Below, piece by piece: positions 41,483 through 50,619 of a stretch of DNA of 64,000 nucleotides. This stretch comes from Nitrogeniibacter sp050293885 (GTDB lineage Bacteria; Pseudomonadota; Gammaproteobacteria; Burkholderiales; Rhodocyclaceae): contig JBNKNO010000006.1 of the NCBI GenBank assembly GCA_050293885.1, forward strand, positions 1 through 64,000, written 5' to 3'. A model generated the notes under the pieces. That model saw nothing but the letters and a program-made list of their open reading frames with translations. It was not told the origin of the DNA and made no database searches. A program made the position numbers and the translations under genes. Position 1 is the stretch's first letter; every line of letters begins with the position of its first letter.

Positions 41483-42772
41483 ATGACCCTGTTTGAAGAA
41501 CACCCGCTCCGACAGACGCTGAACGACGAAGTCCATGCACGCCCCTCGGTGCCGCTCTACGGCCCCACGCGCGTGAGCTATCTGGCCTTCGTGCATGTGA
41601 ATGGCAGCAGCGACCGCGAACACCATCATCTCGAACAACTGGCGCAGCAACTCGGCATCGAACTGCCCGGAACCAGCAAGGGCCACATCCTCATCAACGC
41701 CGGCGAATTCCGGCTCAAGTGGGAGCGTCACACCGAGTTCTCGAGCTACACCTTCATGCGCGACGTATCCGACGACGAATCGGAAGACACCACCGCCCTG
41801 CTCGCCGTCCCGGCGGCGTGGCGCAAGGAGATTCCCGGTCAGTTGCTGGTCGCCTCGCACGTCTCGGTGCTCAATGCCGCCCACCATCCGGCGCAACAAC
41901 GTCTCGATCAGTCGAACAACCCTGATCGTCTGTCGATCATCTCGCACTTTGCCGACAACGCCGGTTGGATCTTCACCGATTTCGAATTGCACGACGGCTT
42001 CTCGCATTTCACCGTCATCGACGAGAATCTCGACCGCCGCCAAGCCGGGCGCAACGTCCAGCGTGTGCTCGAGATCGAAACCTACCGCCTCATGGCCCTG
42101 CTGGCCTTCCCGGTGGCCAAGGCGGTCAGCCCCTCGCTCACCGAAGCCGAGAACGAACTGGCCGATCTGATGGACACCATGGGCTCAGCCAACACGCCGG
42201 ACGACGAGCGCGACATTCTTGCCCGCCTCACCCGGCTGTCCGCCCAGGTCGAGCAATCGGTCGCCCGCACCACCTACCGCTTCGGCGCCACGGCTGCCTA
42301 CTATCGACTCGTGCAACAACGCACGGCCGAACTGCGCGAGACGCGCCACGCGGGCTTCCCGAACATCCACGATTTCATCGAGCGCCGCCTCGCCCCCGCC
42401 GTCAACACCTGTGCCGCCATCGCCCGCCGCCAGGAAGAACTGTCGGCGAGAATCGCCCGCAACAGCCAGTTGCTGCGCACCCGCGTCGACATCGAACTGC
42501 AACAGCAGAACCAGGACCTGCTCGGGCAGATGAACCGCCGCGCCAAACTGCAGCTGCGCCTGCAGGAAACCGTCGAAGGCCTGTCCATCGTCGCCATCAC
42601 CTATTACGCCTCGCAGCTGGTCAACTATGTCTCCAAAGGCGTCAAACCCTTCATCAAACCCGCTACGCCGGAAATCATCACCGCCATCGCCATTCCGGTG
42701 ATTGCGGCGCTGGTGGCGCTGGGGCTGCGACGCATGCGCAAGAAACTGGCGGAGGCGGAAGCACACGACTGA
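41483..42772 (+). CDS. DUF3422 family inner-membrane protein
   Basis: A 429-aa protein opening with EHPLRQTLNDEVHARPSVPLYGPTRVSYLAF, the very conserved DUF3422 N-terminus. The middle is soluble and helical. The C-terminus has two predicted membrane segments (about 365-380 and 396-415). Function unknown. The gene is common in betaproteobacteria and alphaproteobacteria. It stands alone. Confidence 0.88.
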   Translation: MTLFEEHPLRQTLNDEVHARPSVPLYGPTRVSYLAFVHVNGSSDREHHHLEQLAQQLGIELPGTSKGHILINAGEFRLKWERHTEFSSYTFMRDVSDDESEDTTALLAVPAAWRKEIPGQLLVASHVSVLNAAHHPAQQRLDQSNNPDRLSIISHFADNAGWIFTDFELHDGFSHFTVIDENLDRRQAGRNVQRVLEIETYRLMALLAFPVAKAVSPSLTEAENELADLMDTMGSANTPDDERDILARLTRLSAQVEQSVARTTYRFGATAAYYRLVQQRTAELRETRHAGFPNIHDFIERRLAPAVNTCAAIARRQEELSARIARNSQLLRTRVDIELQQQNQDLLGQMNRRAKLQLRLQETVEGLSIVAITYYASQLVNYVSKGVKPFIKPATPEIITAIAIPVIAALVALGLRRMRKKLAEAEAHD

Positions 42773-42855
42773 CCGCCGCGCGCCGTGACGCGGATCACTG
42801 ACATGCGTGCGCGGTTTCGTCATATTCTTTCCCGACTTTCTCAGAATCGTTCCCG

Positions 42856-44331
42856 ATGCTCTTCACCAGCGCGTCGTTTGCCTTTCTCTATCTGCCGGTC
42901 GTGGTCGCGACCTTCTTTCTGTTGCCACAATGCTGGCGCCGATATGGCGCAGCCTGGCTCTTTGGCGCCTCCGTCTTCTTCTATGGGTACTGGATGCCGG
43001 CCTATGTGGCGCTGCTGCTCGGGTCGATTCTCTGGAACTACTTTGCCGGCATGCGCATCGCCGCATCCGGCGGACATACCCGTGAGGGGAAACGGTGGCT
43101 GATCATCGGGGTAGGCATCAACCTGCTCGTGCTGGCGTATTTCAAATACACCGCCTTCCTGGTCGATAGCTTTGCCTCGGTCACTGGCATCGATTTCGGG
43201 CCGGTCGAGATCACCCTGCCCATTGGCATTTCGTTCTTCACCTTCACGCAGATCGCGTTTCTGGCCGATGCGTATCAGAAGGGCACACGCGAATACGCCT
43301 TCTCGCATTACGGCCTGTTCGTCACCTACTTCCCGCACCTGATCGCCGGACCGGTGTTGCACCACGCCCAGATGATGCCGCAGTTTCGCGAGCAAGCGAC
43401 CTACCGTTTCAACGGCGGCAACTTCGCGGGCGGCCTCGCCATCTTCGCCATCGGCCTGTTCAAAAAGGTCATCCTCGCGGACGGCATCGCCCCCTACGCG
43501 GATGGTATTTTCGATGCCGTGCAGGCTGGCGCAACCCCCGACATGGCCGAAGCCTGGCTCGCGGCACTGACATACACCTTTCAGCTGTACTTCGATTTCT
43601 CCGGCTATTCGGACATGGCCGTCGGCCTGTCGTGGATGCTCAACATCCGCCTGCCATTCAACTTCGCTTCGCCTTACAAGGCCACCTCGATATCCGACTT
43701 CTGGCGGCGCTGGCACATGAGTCTGTCGAACTTCCTGCGCGACTATCTCTACGTCCCCCTGGGCGGGAATCGCAAGGGGCCCACACGCCGCTACATCAAC
43801 CTGTTCGTCACCATGTTGCTCGGCGGACTGTGGCACGGCGCGGCCTGGACCTTCGTCATCTGGGGCGGCTTGCACGGGGTCTATCTCGCCATCAATCATG
43901 CCTTCCGGGCGCTGGTCGACCGCGTGGCACCGGCGCTGCCCGACACTGCGGCCTACCGCGTGCTTGCCTGGGCGCTCACCTTCCTCTCGGTGGTGGTTGC
44001 GTGGGTATTCTTCCGCGCCAATAGTTTCGGCAGCGCATTCACCATTCTCAGCGCGATGTTCAGCCCACTGCCGCCTGACGGCCCCCACGCCATCCTGTGG
44101 AACGACGGGCTGGACACCATGACCGGGCTGCTGTGGTGCGCGTGTCTGGGGGCGATGTCGTTTCTTTCGCCCAACAGCAACCGCATCGGCGAGATCTTGC
44201 TGAACGCCTCGCGTGCTCGTCCCAAGCTGCGGGCGCTCCTCGCGGGGGCGGCATTCGCCGCCATGGTGTTGCTGGTCGTCACCAATGAAACCCGATCATC
44301 GGTCAGCGCATTCATCTATTTCAACTTCTGA
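42856..44331 (+). CDS. MBOAT family O-acyltransferase (AlgI-like)
   Basis: A 491-aa polytopic membrane protein. Family marks are SFAFLYLPVVVATFFLLPQCW at the N-terminus, YFPHLIAGPVLHHAQMMPQF, and FSGYSDMAVGLSWMLNIRLPFNFASPYKATSISDFWRRWHMSLSNFLRDYLYVPLGGN, then GLWHGAAWTFVIWGGLHG with the catalytic His. This layout is AlgI/PatA-like. It O-acetylates a secreted polysaccharide across the inner membrane. The next gene is an SGNH hydrolase, the usual partner. No polysaccharide synthase genes lie nearby, so the substrate polymer is unknown. Confidence 0.9.
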   Translation: MLFTSASFAFLYLPVVVATFFLLPQCWRRYGAAWLFGASVFFYGYWMPAYVALLLGSILWNYFAGMRIAASGGHTREGKRWLIIGVGINLLVLAYFKYTAFLVDSFASVTGIDFGPVEITLPIGISFFTFTQIAFLADAYQKGTREYAFSHYGLFVTYFPHLIAGPVLHHAQMMPQFREQATYRFNGGNFAGGLAIFAIGLFKKVILADGIAPYADGIFDAVQAGATPDMAEAWLAALTYTFQLYFDFSGYSDMAVGLSWMLNIRLPFNFASPYKATSISDFWRRWHMSLSNFLRDYLYVPLGGNRKGPTRRYINLFVTMLLGGLWHGAAWTFVIWGGLHGVYLAINHAFRALVDRVAPALPDTAAYRVLAWALTFLSVVVAWVFFRANSFGSAFTILSAMFSPLPPDGPHAILWNDGLDTMTGLLWCACLGAMSFLSPNSNRIGEILLNASRARPKLRALLAGAAFAAMVLLVVTNETRSSVSAFIYFNF

Positions 44332-44339
44332 CACACCCC

Positions 44340-45386
44340 GTGATCCGAAAAACCGCTCTCTTCCTGCTCGGTGCACTGCTTCTGGCGATCCTGCTCGAGG
44401 GCGCGCTGCGTCTGTTGCCCGTTTCCTCGGCAACGCTGGTGGGGCACTACATCGATCCGGCGATCAAGACCTACCCGGCGCATCATCGCTTCACCGTCGC
44501 CACCGGCTGGGATCTGAAGAACGCGCAGCGGCACCTGACCAACAACCTGGGTTTCGTGGACACGCGCGACTTCACCCCGGACCCGCAAGCCATCGCCGTG
44601 ATCGGCGACAGCTTTGTCGAAGCCAACATGCTGCCCCCCGCACAAAGGATCGGGCCACAACTCGAAGCGCTGCTGCACGGTCCCGCGGTCTATTCCATGG
44701 GCGTGCCGGGCACCAGCCTCATCGACTACGCCCATCGGGCGCGATTCGCTCATGACAAGCTGGGTATCGATCGCCTTGTTTTCGTGGTCGAAACCGGCGA
44801 TGTGCGCCAGATGCTGTGCGGTTCCGGCAACCATGATCGTGACTGTATCGACAAAAAAACGGGGCGCGTCAAAAGCATTGAGGCCCAGCCGCCGGGCCGG
44901 CTCAAGCAGATCGCCCGACACTCCGCATTGGCGCAATACCTGTTCTCGCAATTACGCCTCGACCCATCCCGATGGATGCGCAAGGCCAGGCGCCGGCTCT
45001 CAACCGACGAAGCGACGGCAAGCGACAACCACCAACAGAAAGTCGATCCGGTGTCGCGCGAACAGGCAAACACGCTGGTCGACTACTTTTTGAGCACTTT
45101 GCCCACCACGGCACGTCCCCCCGTCTTGCTCATCAACACGGAAGAGGCCGCCGCGGGTAGCGCGGAAGCAGCATGGCACGCAAGAGACATGGATCTACTC
45201 GCCAGCAAAGCGTCCCAGGCGGGCTGGATCGTCGTGCACCTGGACGCGCCCTTTGCCGATTGGCGCGAGCGCACCGGACTGTCCACATCAATCGGACCCT
45301 ACGATGGCCACTGGAATACGCAAGGCCACCGAATTGCCGCGCAAGCCGTCGCCGACGCGTTGAATGCTCGCCCGTCCGCCCCCTAG
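44340..45386 (+). CDS. SGNH-fold, AlgJ/AlgX-like acetyltransferase partner protein
   Basis: A 348-aa exported protein beginning with a GTG start, an N-terminal transmembrane/signal segment (TALFLLGALLLAILLEGALRLL), then a GDSF nucleophile region (IAVIGDSFVEANM, residues about 84) and the C-terminal DGHWNTQGHRI block with catalytic Asp and His. It is an SGNH hydrolase fold of the AlgJ/AlgX type. It lies 8 nt after the MBOAT gene and works with it to O-acetylate an extracytoplasmic polymer. Substrate unknown. Confidence 0.82.
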   Translation: MIRKTALFLLGALLLAILLEGALRLLPVSSATLVGHYIDPAIKTYPAHHRFTVATGWDLKNAQRHLTNNLGFVDTRDFTPDPQAIAVIGDSFVEANMLPPAQRIGPQLEALLHGPAVYSMGVPGTSLIDYAHRARFAHDKLGIDRLVFVVETGDVRQMLCGSGNHDRDCIDKKTGRVKSIEAQPPGRLKQIARHSALAQYLFSQLRLDPSRWMRKARRRLSTDEATASDNHQQKVDPVSREQANTLVDYFLSTLPTTARPPVLLINTEEAAAGSAEAAWHARDMDLLASKASQAGWIVVHLDAPFADWRERTGLSTSIGPYDGHWNTQGHRIAAQAVADALNARPSAP

Positions 45387-45443
45387 CGAGACGCGCTCGA
45401 TGCCGGGTCGCAAACGCGAGTCGATTCGCCCCACCGCCCCCGC

Positions 45444-45449
45444 TATAAT
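45444..45449 (+). promoter_or_regulatory. TATAAT -10 element of purC
   Basis: Perfect TATAAT at 45444-45449, 32 nt before the purC ATG. The -35 position (45421-45426, TCGATT) is a poor match. A reasonable promoter for purC. Confidence 0.45.
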
Positions 45450-45481
45450 TCGCGTTTGATCCCCCTGCAAAGCGCCGCATC

Positions 45482-46417
45482 ATGACCACGCCCCTGTTCG
45501 AATCCTCCATCCGCTCCCTGCCCCTGATCGCGCGCGGCAAGGTGCGCGACATCTACGCCGTCGATGACGAAAAGCTGCTGATCGTCACCTCCGATCGCCT
45601 GTCGGCCTTCGACGTCATCCTGCCCGACCCGATTCCGCGCAAGGGGCAAGTGCTGACCGCGATGGCGAATTTCTGGTTCGAACGGCTGGCGCATGTGGTG
45701 CCCAATCAACTGACCGGCATCGCCCCCGAAGACGTGGTGACGGCCGACGAGCGCGATCAGGTCGCCGGCCGCGCGTTGGTGGTCAAGCGGCTCACGCCGC
45801 TGCCGATCGAAGCGGTGGTGCGTGGCTACGTGATCGGCTCGGGGTGGAAGGATTATCAGGAAACCGGCGCCATCTGCGGCATTGCCCTGCCCGCCGGGCT
45901 GAAGCAGGCGGCCAAGCTGCCGGCACCGATCTTCACCCCGGCTTCCAAGGCCGAGGTCGGCGATCACGACGAGAACATCTCCTTCACCCAAGCGCAGGCG
46001 CTGACCGAGGCCACGCTCGGCGCGCAGCTGGCCGGCACCGGCACAAGCGGGACGCAACTGACCGAGCAGGCACGTGCCGTCGCCATCGCGCTGTACACCG
46101 AAGCGGCGGACTACGCGAAGGGCCGCGGCATCATCATCGCCGACACCAAGTTCGAATTCGGCATCGACGGCGCCGGCACGCTGCACCTCATCGACGAAGC
46201 GCTGACACCGGATTCCTCGCGCTTCTGGCCCGCCGATCAATACCGCGAAGGCATCAGCCCGCCGTCCTTCGACAAACAATACGTGCGCGACCATCTCGAA
46301 ACACTCGACTGGGATAAATGCGCGCCTGGCCCGCATCTGCCGGCCGAAGTCATCGCCCGCACCAGCGCCAAATACGTCGAAGCCTACGAACGCCTGACCG
46401 GCTTGCAACTGCCTTGA
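45482..46417 (+). CDS. purC: Phosphoribosylaminoimidazole-succinocarboxamide synthase
   Basis: A 311-aa SAICAR synthetase with GKVRDIYAVDDEKLLIVTSDRLSAFDVILPDPIPRKGQVL, the conserved ATP-grasp-like N-terminus, and RGYVIGSGWKDYQETG. The C-terminus is KFEFGID...LIDEALTPDSSRFWP and SFDKQYVRDHLE. Longer than the 237-aa E. coli form, as usual for the proteobacterial long type. De novo purine synthesis step 7. It is frequently near fba in betaproteobacteria. Confidence 0.96.
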   Translation: MTTPLFESSIRSLPLIARGKVRDIYAVDDEKLLIVTSDRLSAFDVILPDPIPRKGQVLTAMANFWFERLAHVVPNQLTGIAPEDVVTADERDQVAGRALVVKRLTPLPIEAVVRGYVIGSGWKDYQETGAICGIALPAGLKQAAKLPAPIFTPASKAEVGDHDENISFTQAQALTEATLGAQLAGTGTSGTQLTEQARAVAIALYTEAADYAKGRGIIIADTKFEFGIDGAGTLHLIDEALTPDSSRFWPADQYREGISPPSFDKQYVRDHLETLDWDKCAPGPHLPAEVIARTSAKYVEAYERLTGLQLP

Positions 46418-46427
46418 GCCGATGAAC

Positions 46428-46469
46428 CATGCCACCCCGCCCGGGCATTTCGCCGGGCGGGGTGGCATG
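46428..46469. repeat. 17-bp perfect inverted repeat after purC
   Basis: CATGCCACCCCGCCCGG (46428-46444) and its exact reverse complement at 46453-46469 with an 8-nt loop. No T run follows. It may act as a transcription/mRNA-stability hairpin or terminator for purC, or be a REP-like unit. Confidence 0.75.
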
Positions 46470-46543
46470 TCGCAGTGCAGCTTTCCAAGCGCCCTCACTC
46501 GCTCTAGAGTGGTTGGACAACTCTCTGTTCAAGGAGCGTGCGC

Positions 46544-47317
46544 ATGGGAGAACCGGCAGCTTTCCTGTCGCAGCATTTTGCGATCCCCCACGTCCGCGAA
46601 GTCACGCCCCAACGCCCGCTCGACTGGCTGGCACGCGGTTGGGGCGATCTACGCGACAACCTGGGCAGCAGCGTGTGCTACGGCATTTTCTTCGCCGCCA
46701 TCGGCTATTTGCTGCTCGACTTCGCCGCACAGCGCCCCTACCTTTTCTCGACCGCCACGTCCGGCTTTCTGCTCATCGGGCCACTGGTCGCAGCCGGTTT
46801 GTACGAGATCTCGCGACGTCACGAACAGGGCAAGAAGACGACGCTCATCGCCTCGCTTGCCGGATTGCGGCGACGCGCCGACGTCCTGTTTCACTTCGGC
46901 ATCCTGCTGGCGCTGATGATGGTCATGTGGGAGCGCATATCGGCCGTGGTGTTCGCGCTGACCTACGCCGGCAACGTCCCCGATCTGGACCATTTCATTC
47001 AGTCCATCGTCTTCTCCGGCGAATACACCACCTTGCTGATCGCCTACGCGCTCATCGGTGGCGTGCTCGCGGCCGTCGTATTCAGCATCACGGTGGTGGC
47101 CATTCCCATGATGATGGCGCGTGATACCGACATGGTGACCGCCATGGCCACCAGTGCGCGGGTGGTCATGACCAACCCGTTGCCGATGCTGACCTGGGCG
47201 CTGCTGATCGGCCTGTTAATTGTCGCCAGCTTTGCTACGCTGATGGTGGGACTGGTGATTTTGCTACCCGTCCTCGGCCATGCCACTTGGCATGCCTACA
47301 GGGACATGGTTGCTTAG
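46544..47317 (+). CDS. DUF2189 family membrane protein
   Basis: A 257-aa protein with start at ATG 46544, with AAGGAG at the right distance; the GTG at 46538 is less likely. Six predicted helices. The family pattern DLRDNLGSSVCYGIFFAAIGYLLL and FLLIGPLVAAGLYEISRR agrees with DUF2189. Function unknown. Last segment has VILLPVLGHATWHAYRDMV. Stands between purC and oligopeptidase A. Confidence 0.85.
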   Translation: MGEPAAFLSQHFAIPHVREVTPQRPLDWLARGWGDLRDNLGSSVCYGIFFAAIGYLLLDFAAQRPYLFSTATSGFLLIGPLVAAGLYEISRRHEQGKKTTLIASLAGLRRRADVLFHFGILLALMMVMWERISAVVFALTYAGNVPDLDHFIQSIVFSGEYTTLLIAYALIGGVLAAVVFSITVVAIPMMMARDTDMVTAMATSARVVMTNPLPMLTWALLIGLLIVASFATLMVGLVILLPVLGHATWHAYRDMVA

Positions 47318-47716
47318 CCCGCACGCGTAGTCGCTTTTTTCCAGGCTTTGCCAGACGTTCCTGCAGCGTAGTTTTCAGAACGCATCGTTGTCCCGACGAG
47401 ATCGCTACCGCCGACCCAACAAGCACATGTCGTGCAGTCATCGGGTCGGGCACAGGGGTCGCACCGAGATGGCGGCGTAACGACCGGCGATATCGCCGGC
47501 GCAAAGACGGGCTCACTCGGCCCGCGCCCCCGGCCGCAACGGCCGGGGGCTTGAATTTCTCGCTCACCCCCCGATCTAAGCCCATGCGCCCGTCTTCATT
47601 CGCTCGGCACGACGCGCTGAACAATTGACGACAACTGCCCGCGTGCCGCGCGGCACGCGCCTCCTCGCCCCCGATTCCCTACAATGTGCGCTGCAACGCC
47701 ACAGGACACCGCAAGC
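47318..47716. other. 399-bp spacer with one strong hairpin, otherwise no gene seen
   Basis: The only clear structure is an 11-bp perfect stem GCCCCCGGCCG/CGGCCGGGGGC at 47526-47550 with a 3-nt loop, not followed by a T run. Towards its end lies the prlC -10 box. No reading frame here looks coding. Confidence 0.55.
47680..47685 (+). promoter_or_regulatory. -10 element TACAAT of prlC
   Basis: TACAAT at 47680-47685, 31 nt ahead of the likely start ATG 47717. It overlaps an in-frame upstream ATG (47684), which argues against using that codon. No clear -35. Confidence 0.45.
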
Positions 47717-49786
47717 ATGACGACCCCGACCGACAACCCGCTGCTCGATTTTTCCGGCCTCACGCATTTCGACAAGATCACCCCGGCCCACGTGGAACCG
47801 GCGATCCGCCATCTGCTCGACGACGCGCGCACCACCATCGATGCGCTGGCGCAACCCGGCACCCCGGCCAGCTGGAACGATTTCGTCATCCCCATGACCG
47901 AGTCCACCGAGCACCTCGGGCGCGCCTGGGGCGTGGTCGGCCACATGCACAGCGTGATGGACACACCGGACTGGCGCGCCGCCTACAATGCGCTACTGCC
48001 CGAGATCAGCCGCTTCTATGCTGAACTGGGACAGAACCTCGCGCTCTACGAAAAATTTCGCCAGCTCAGAAGCAGCACCGAATTCGAGCGCCTGTCGCCG
48101 GTACGCCAACGCATCGTCGAGCACGAGCTGCGCGATTTCCGCCTCTCCGGCGCCGAGTTGCCCGAAGACCAAAAGCCGCGCTTTCAGGAGATCCAGGAAG
48201 AACAGTCGAGCCTCGCCGCCGGCTTCTCGGAAAATCTGCTCGATGCCACCAACGCCTTTGCCGAGTGGGTCGAAGACGACGCCGAACTGGCCGGCCTGCC
48301 TGACGACGTCATCGCCGCCGCCCGCGCCGCGGCCGAAAAGGACGACAAGCCGGGCTGGAAGTTCACGCTGCACATGCCCAGCTACCTGCCGGTAATGCAA
48401 TACGCCGACAGCGCCCGCCTGCGCGAAACCCTGTACCGCGCCTACGCCACCCGTGCCTCCGAACAAGGCAAGCCGGAATGGGACAACGGCCCGCTCATGG
48501 GCAAGATCCTCGCCCTGCGCGCCGAAGAAGCGCGCATGCTCGGCTACGAGACTTTCGCCGAAGTGTCCGTCGTACCGAAGATGGCCGACAGCCCGGCTCA
48601 GGTGCTGGCCTTCCTGCACGATCTGGCGCACAAGGCCAAGCCCTTTGCCGAGCGCGATCTGAAGCAATTGGAGGCCTTCGCCCGCGACGAACTGAACATC
48701 GACGCGCTCAACCCCTGGGACATCGCCTACGCCAGCGAAAAGCTGCGCCAGGCCCGCTACGCCTTCTCGGAAAACGAAGTGCGCCAGTACTTCCCCGAGC
48801 CCAAGGTGCTCGACGGCCTGTTCGGCGTCATCGAATCGCTCTACGGTGTGCGCCTCAAGCGCGACACCGCGCCGGTGTGGGATCCGTCGGTCACCGTGCT
48901 GCGCATCGAGCGCGACGATCAGCTCATCGGCCAGCTCTACCTCGATCTGCATGCGCGCGAAACCAAGCGCGGCGGCGCCTGGATGGACTCGGCCCGCAGC
49001 CGCCAGCGCAGCGAAAGTCGGCTACTCACGCCGGTGGCCTACGTGGTGTGCAACTTCACCCCCCCGGTCGGCAACAAGCCGGCGACGTTGTCGCACGACG
49101 ACGTCACCACCTTGTTCCACGAATTCGGCCACGCCCTGCACCACCTGCTCACCGAGGTGGACGAAGTGGCGGTGTCCGGCATTCATGGCGTCGAGTGGGA
49201 CGCGGTCGAACTGCCCAGCCAGTTCATGGAAAACTTCTGCTGGGAATGGGACGTGGTCGCCGGCATGAGCGGCCACGTAGACACCGGCGAGCCGCTGCCG
49301 CGCGCACTGTTCGACAAGATGAACGACGCACGCCACTTCCAGAGCGGCATGCAGATGGTGCGCCAGCTCGAGTTCAGCCTGTTCGACTTGCGCCTGCACC
49401 ACGAAATCGACGCCGACACACCGGTGGCGGTCGACACCATTCTCAAGCTGCTCGACGAGGTGCGCCGCGAAGTGGCCGTGCTCATCCCACCGAGCTGGCA
49501 CCGCTTCCCGCACAGCTTCTCGCACATTTTTGCGGGCGGTTATTCGGCCGGCTACTACAGCTACAAGTGGGCCGAGGTGCTCTCCGCCGACGCCTTCGCC
49601 GCATTTGAAGAAGCCGGCACCGGCAACCACAGCCTGCTCGATCGGGAAACGGGCGAGAGATTCTGGCGAGAGATTCTTGCCGTCGGCGGCAGCCGCCCGG
49701 CCCTCGAATCGTTCAAGGCCTTCCGCGGTCGTGAGCCGCAGGTCGACGCGCTGCTGCGCCACAGCGGCATGCTCGAAGCGGCCTGA
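47717..49786 (+). CDS. prlC: Oligopeptidase A (M3 metallopeptidase)
   Basis: A 689-aa protein with the zinc motif H468-E-F-G-H472 in LFHEFGHALHHLL and the downstream Glu-containing SGIHGVEWDAVELPSQFMENFCWE. The N-terminus is DNPLLDFSGLTHFDKITPAHVEPAI, an M3 opening. Start 47717 (MTTPTDNP) is chosen over 47684 because the latter lies in the -10 box. Degrades short peptides, including cleaved signal peptides, in the cytoplasm. Normal length for PrlC. Confidence 0.94.
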   Translation: MTTPTDNPLLDFSGLTHFDKITPAHVEPAIRHLLDDARTTIDALAQPGTPASWNDFVIPMTESTEHLGRAWGVVGHMHSVMDTPDWRAAYNALLPEISRFYAELGQNLALYEKFRQLRSSTEFERLSPVRQRIVEHELRDFRLSGAELPEDQKPRFQEIQEEQSSLAAGFSENLLDATNAFAEWVEDDAELAGLPDDVIAAARAAAEKDDKPGWKFTLHMPSYLPVMQYADSARLRETLYRAYATRASEQGKPEWDNGPLMGKILALRAEEARMLGYETFAEVSVVPKMADSPAQVLAFLHDLAHKAKPFAERDLKQLEAFARDELNIDALNPWDIAYASEKLRQARYAFSENEVRQYFPEPKVLDGLFGVIESLYGVRLKRDTAPVWDPSVTVLRIERDDQLIGQLYLDLHARETKRGGAWMDSARSRQRSESRLLTPVAYVVCNFTPPVGNKPATLSHDDVTTLFHEFGHALHHLLTEVDEVAVSGIHGVEWDAVELPSQFMENFCWEWDVVAGMSGHVDTGEPLPRALFDKMNDARHFQSGMQMVRQLEFSLFDLRLHHEIDADTPVAVDTILKLLDEVRREVAVLIPPSWHRFPHSFSHIFAGGYSAGYYSYKWAEVLSADAFAAFEEAGTGNHSLLDRETGERFWREILAVGGSRPALESFKAFRGREPQVDALLRHSGMLEAA

Positions 49787-49789
49787 TCG

Positions 49790-49817
49790 CGCCGGGCGGT
49801 CTGCGGCCCGCCCGGCG
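49790..49817. repeat. 10-bp inverted repeat after prlC
   Basis: CGCCGGGCGG (49790-49799) pairs with CCGCCCGGCG (49808-49817) across an 8-nt loop. No T run. Possibly a U-less terminator between prlC and xthA. Confidence 0.45.
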
Positions 49818-49857
49818 GTGGCACAATACCGGCTTCACGCACTCACTCCCTTGCCCC

Positions 49858-50619
49858 ATGAAAATCGCCACCTGGAACGTCAACTCCCTCAAGGTCCGCC
49901 TGCCGCACGTGCTCGACTGGCTGGCGGCTGAAAAACCGGACGCCCTGTGTCTGCAGGAGCTGAAGATGGAGGACAAGGTGTTCCCCCTCGAGGCCATCGA
50001 GGCAGCCGGCTACCACGCCGTGTTCAACGGCCAGAAAACCTATAACGGCGTCGCCATCCTGTCGCCGCGGACGGTGGCCGATCCGGTGAAGGACATCCCC
50101 GGCTTCGAAGACCCACAAAAACGCATCATTGCCGGCACGATCGGCGATGTTCGCGTCATTTGCGGCTATTTCCCCAACGGCCAGGCGGTCGGCTCCGACA
50201 AGTTCGCCTACAAGCTGCGCTGGCTCGAAGCGCTCACCGCGTGGGTGCGCGACGAGATGGCCACCCACCCCAAACTCGTGCTTACCGGCGATTTCAACAT
50301 CGCCCCCGAAGACCGCGACGCGCATCCGGACTGGAAGGACGAGATCCACGTCTCCGAACCCGAGCGCGCGGCCTTTCGCGCGCTGACGGCCCTGGGGCTG
50401 ACCGACGCCTTCCGCCTGTTCGAGCAGGAAGAACGCAGCTTTTCCTGGTGGGATTACCGCATGGGCGCCTTTCGTCGCAACTTCGGCCTGCGCATCGACC
50501 ATCTGCTCATCTCCACGCCGCTGGTAGGCCAATGCACCGCCTGCCGGGTGGACAAGGCACCGCGCAAACTCGAACGCCCGTCGGATCACGCCCCAGTCCT
50601 CATCGAACTCAGTCAGTAA
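49858..50619 (+). CDS. xthA: Exodeoxyribonuclease III
   Basis: A 253-aa endonuclease/exonuclease/phosphatase-fold protein. Motifs MKIATWNVNSLKVRLPHVLDWL, LCLQELKMEDK (Glu), LTGDFNIAPEDRDAH and LRIDHLLIST with ERPSDHAPV at the end are all those of ExoIII. Repairs abasic sites and 3'-blocked ends in DNA. Its stop overlaps the start of the next gene by 1 nt (TAATG), so they are co-translated. Confidence 0.96.
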   Translation: MKIATWNVNSLKVRLPHVLDWLAAEKPDALCLQELKMEDKVFPLEAIEAAGYHAVFNGQKTYNGVAILSPRTVADPVKDIPGFEDPQKRIIAGTIGDVRVICGYFPNGQAVGSDKFAYKLRWLEALTAWVRDEMATHPKLVLTGDFNIAPEDRDAHPDWKDEIHVSEPERAAFRALTALGLTDAFRLFEQEERSFSWWDYRMGAFRRNFGLRIDHLLISTPLVGQCTACRVDKAPRKLERPSDHAPVLIELSQ

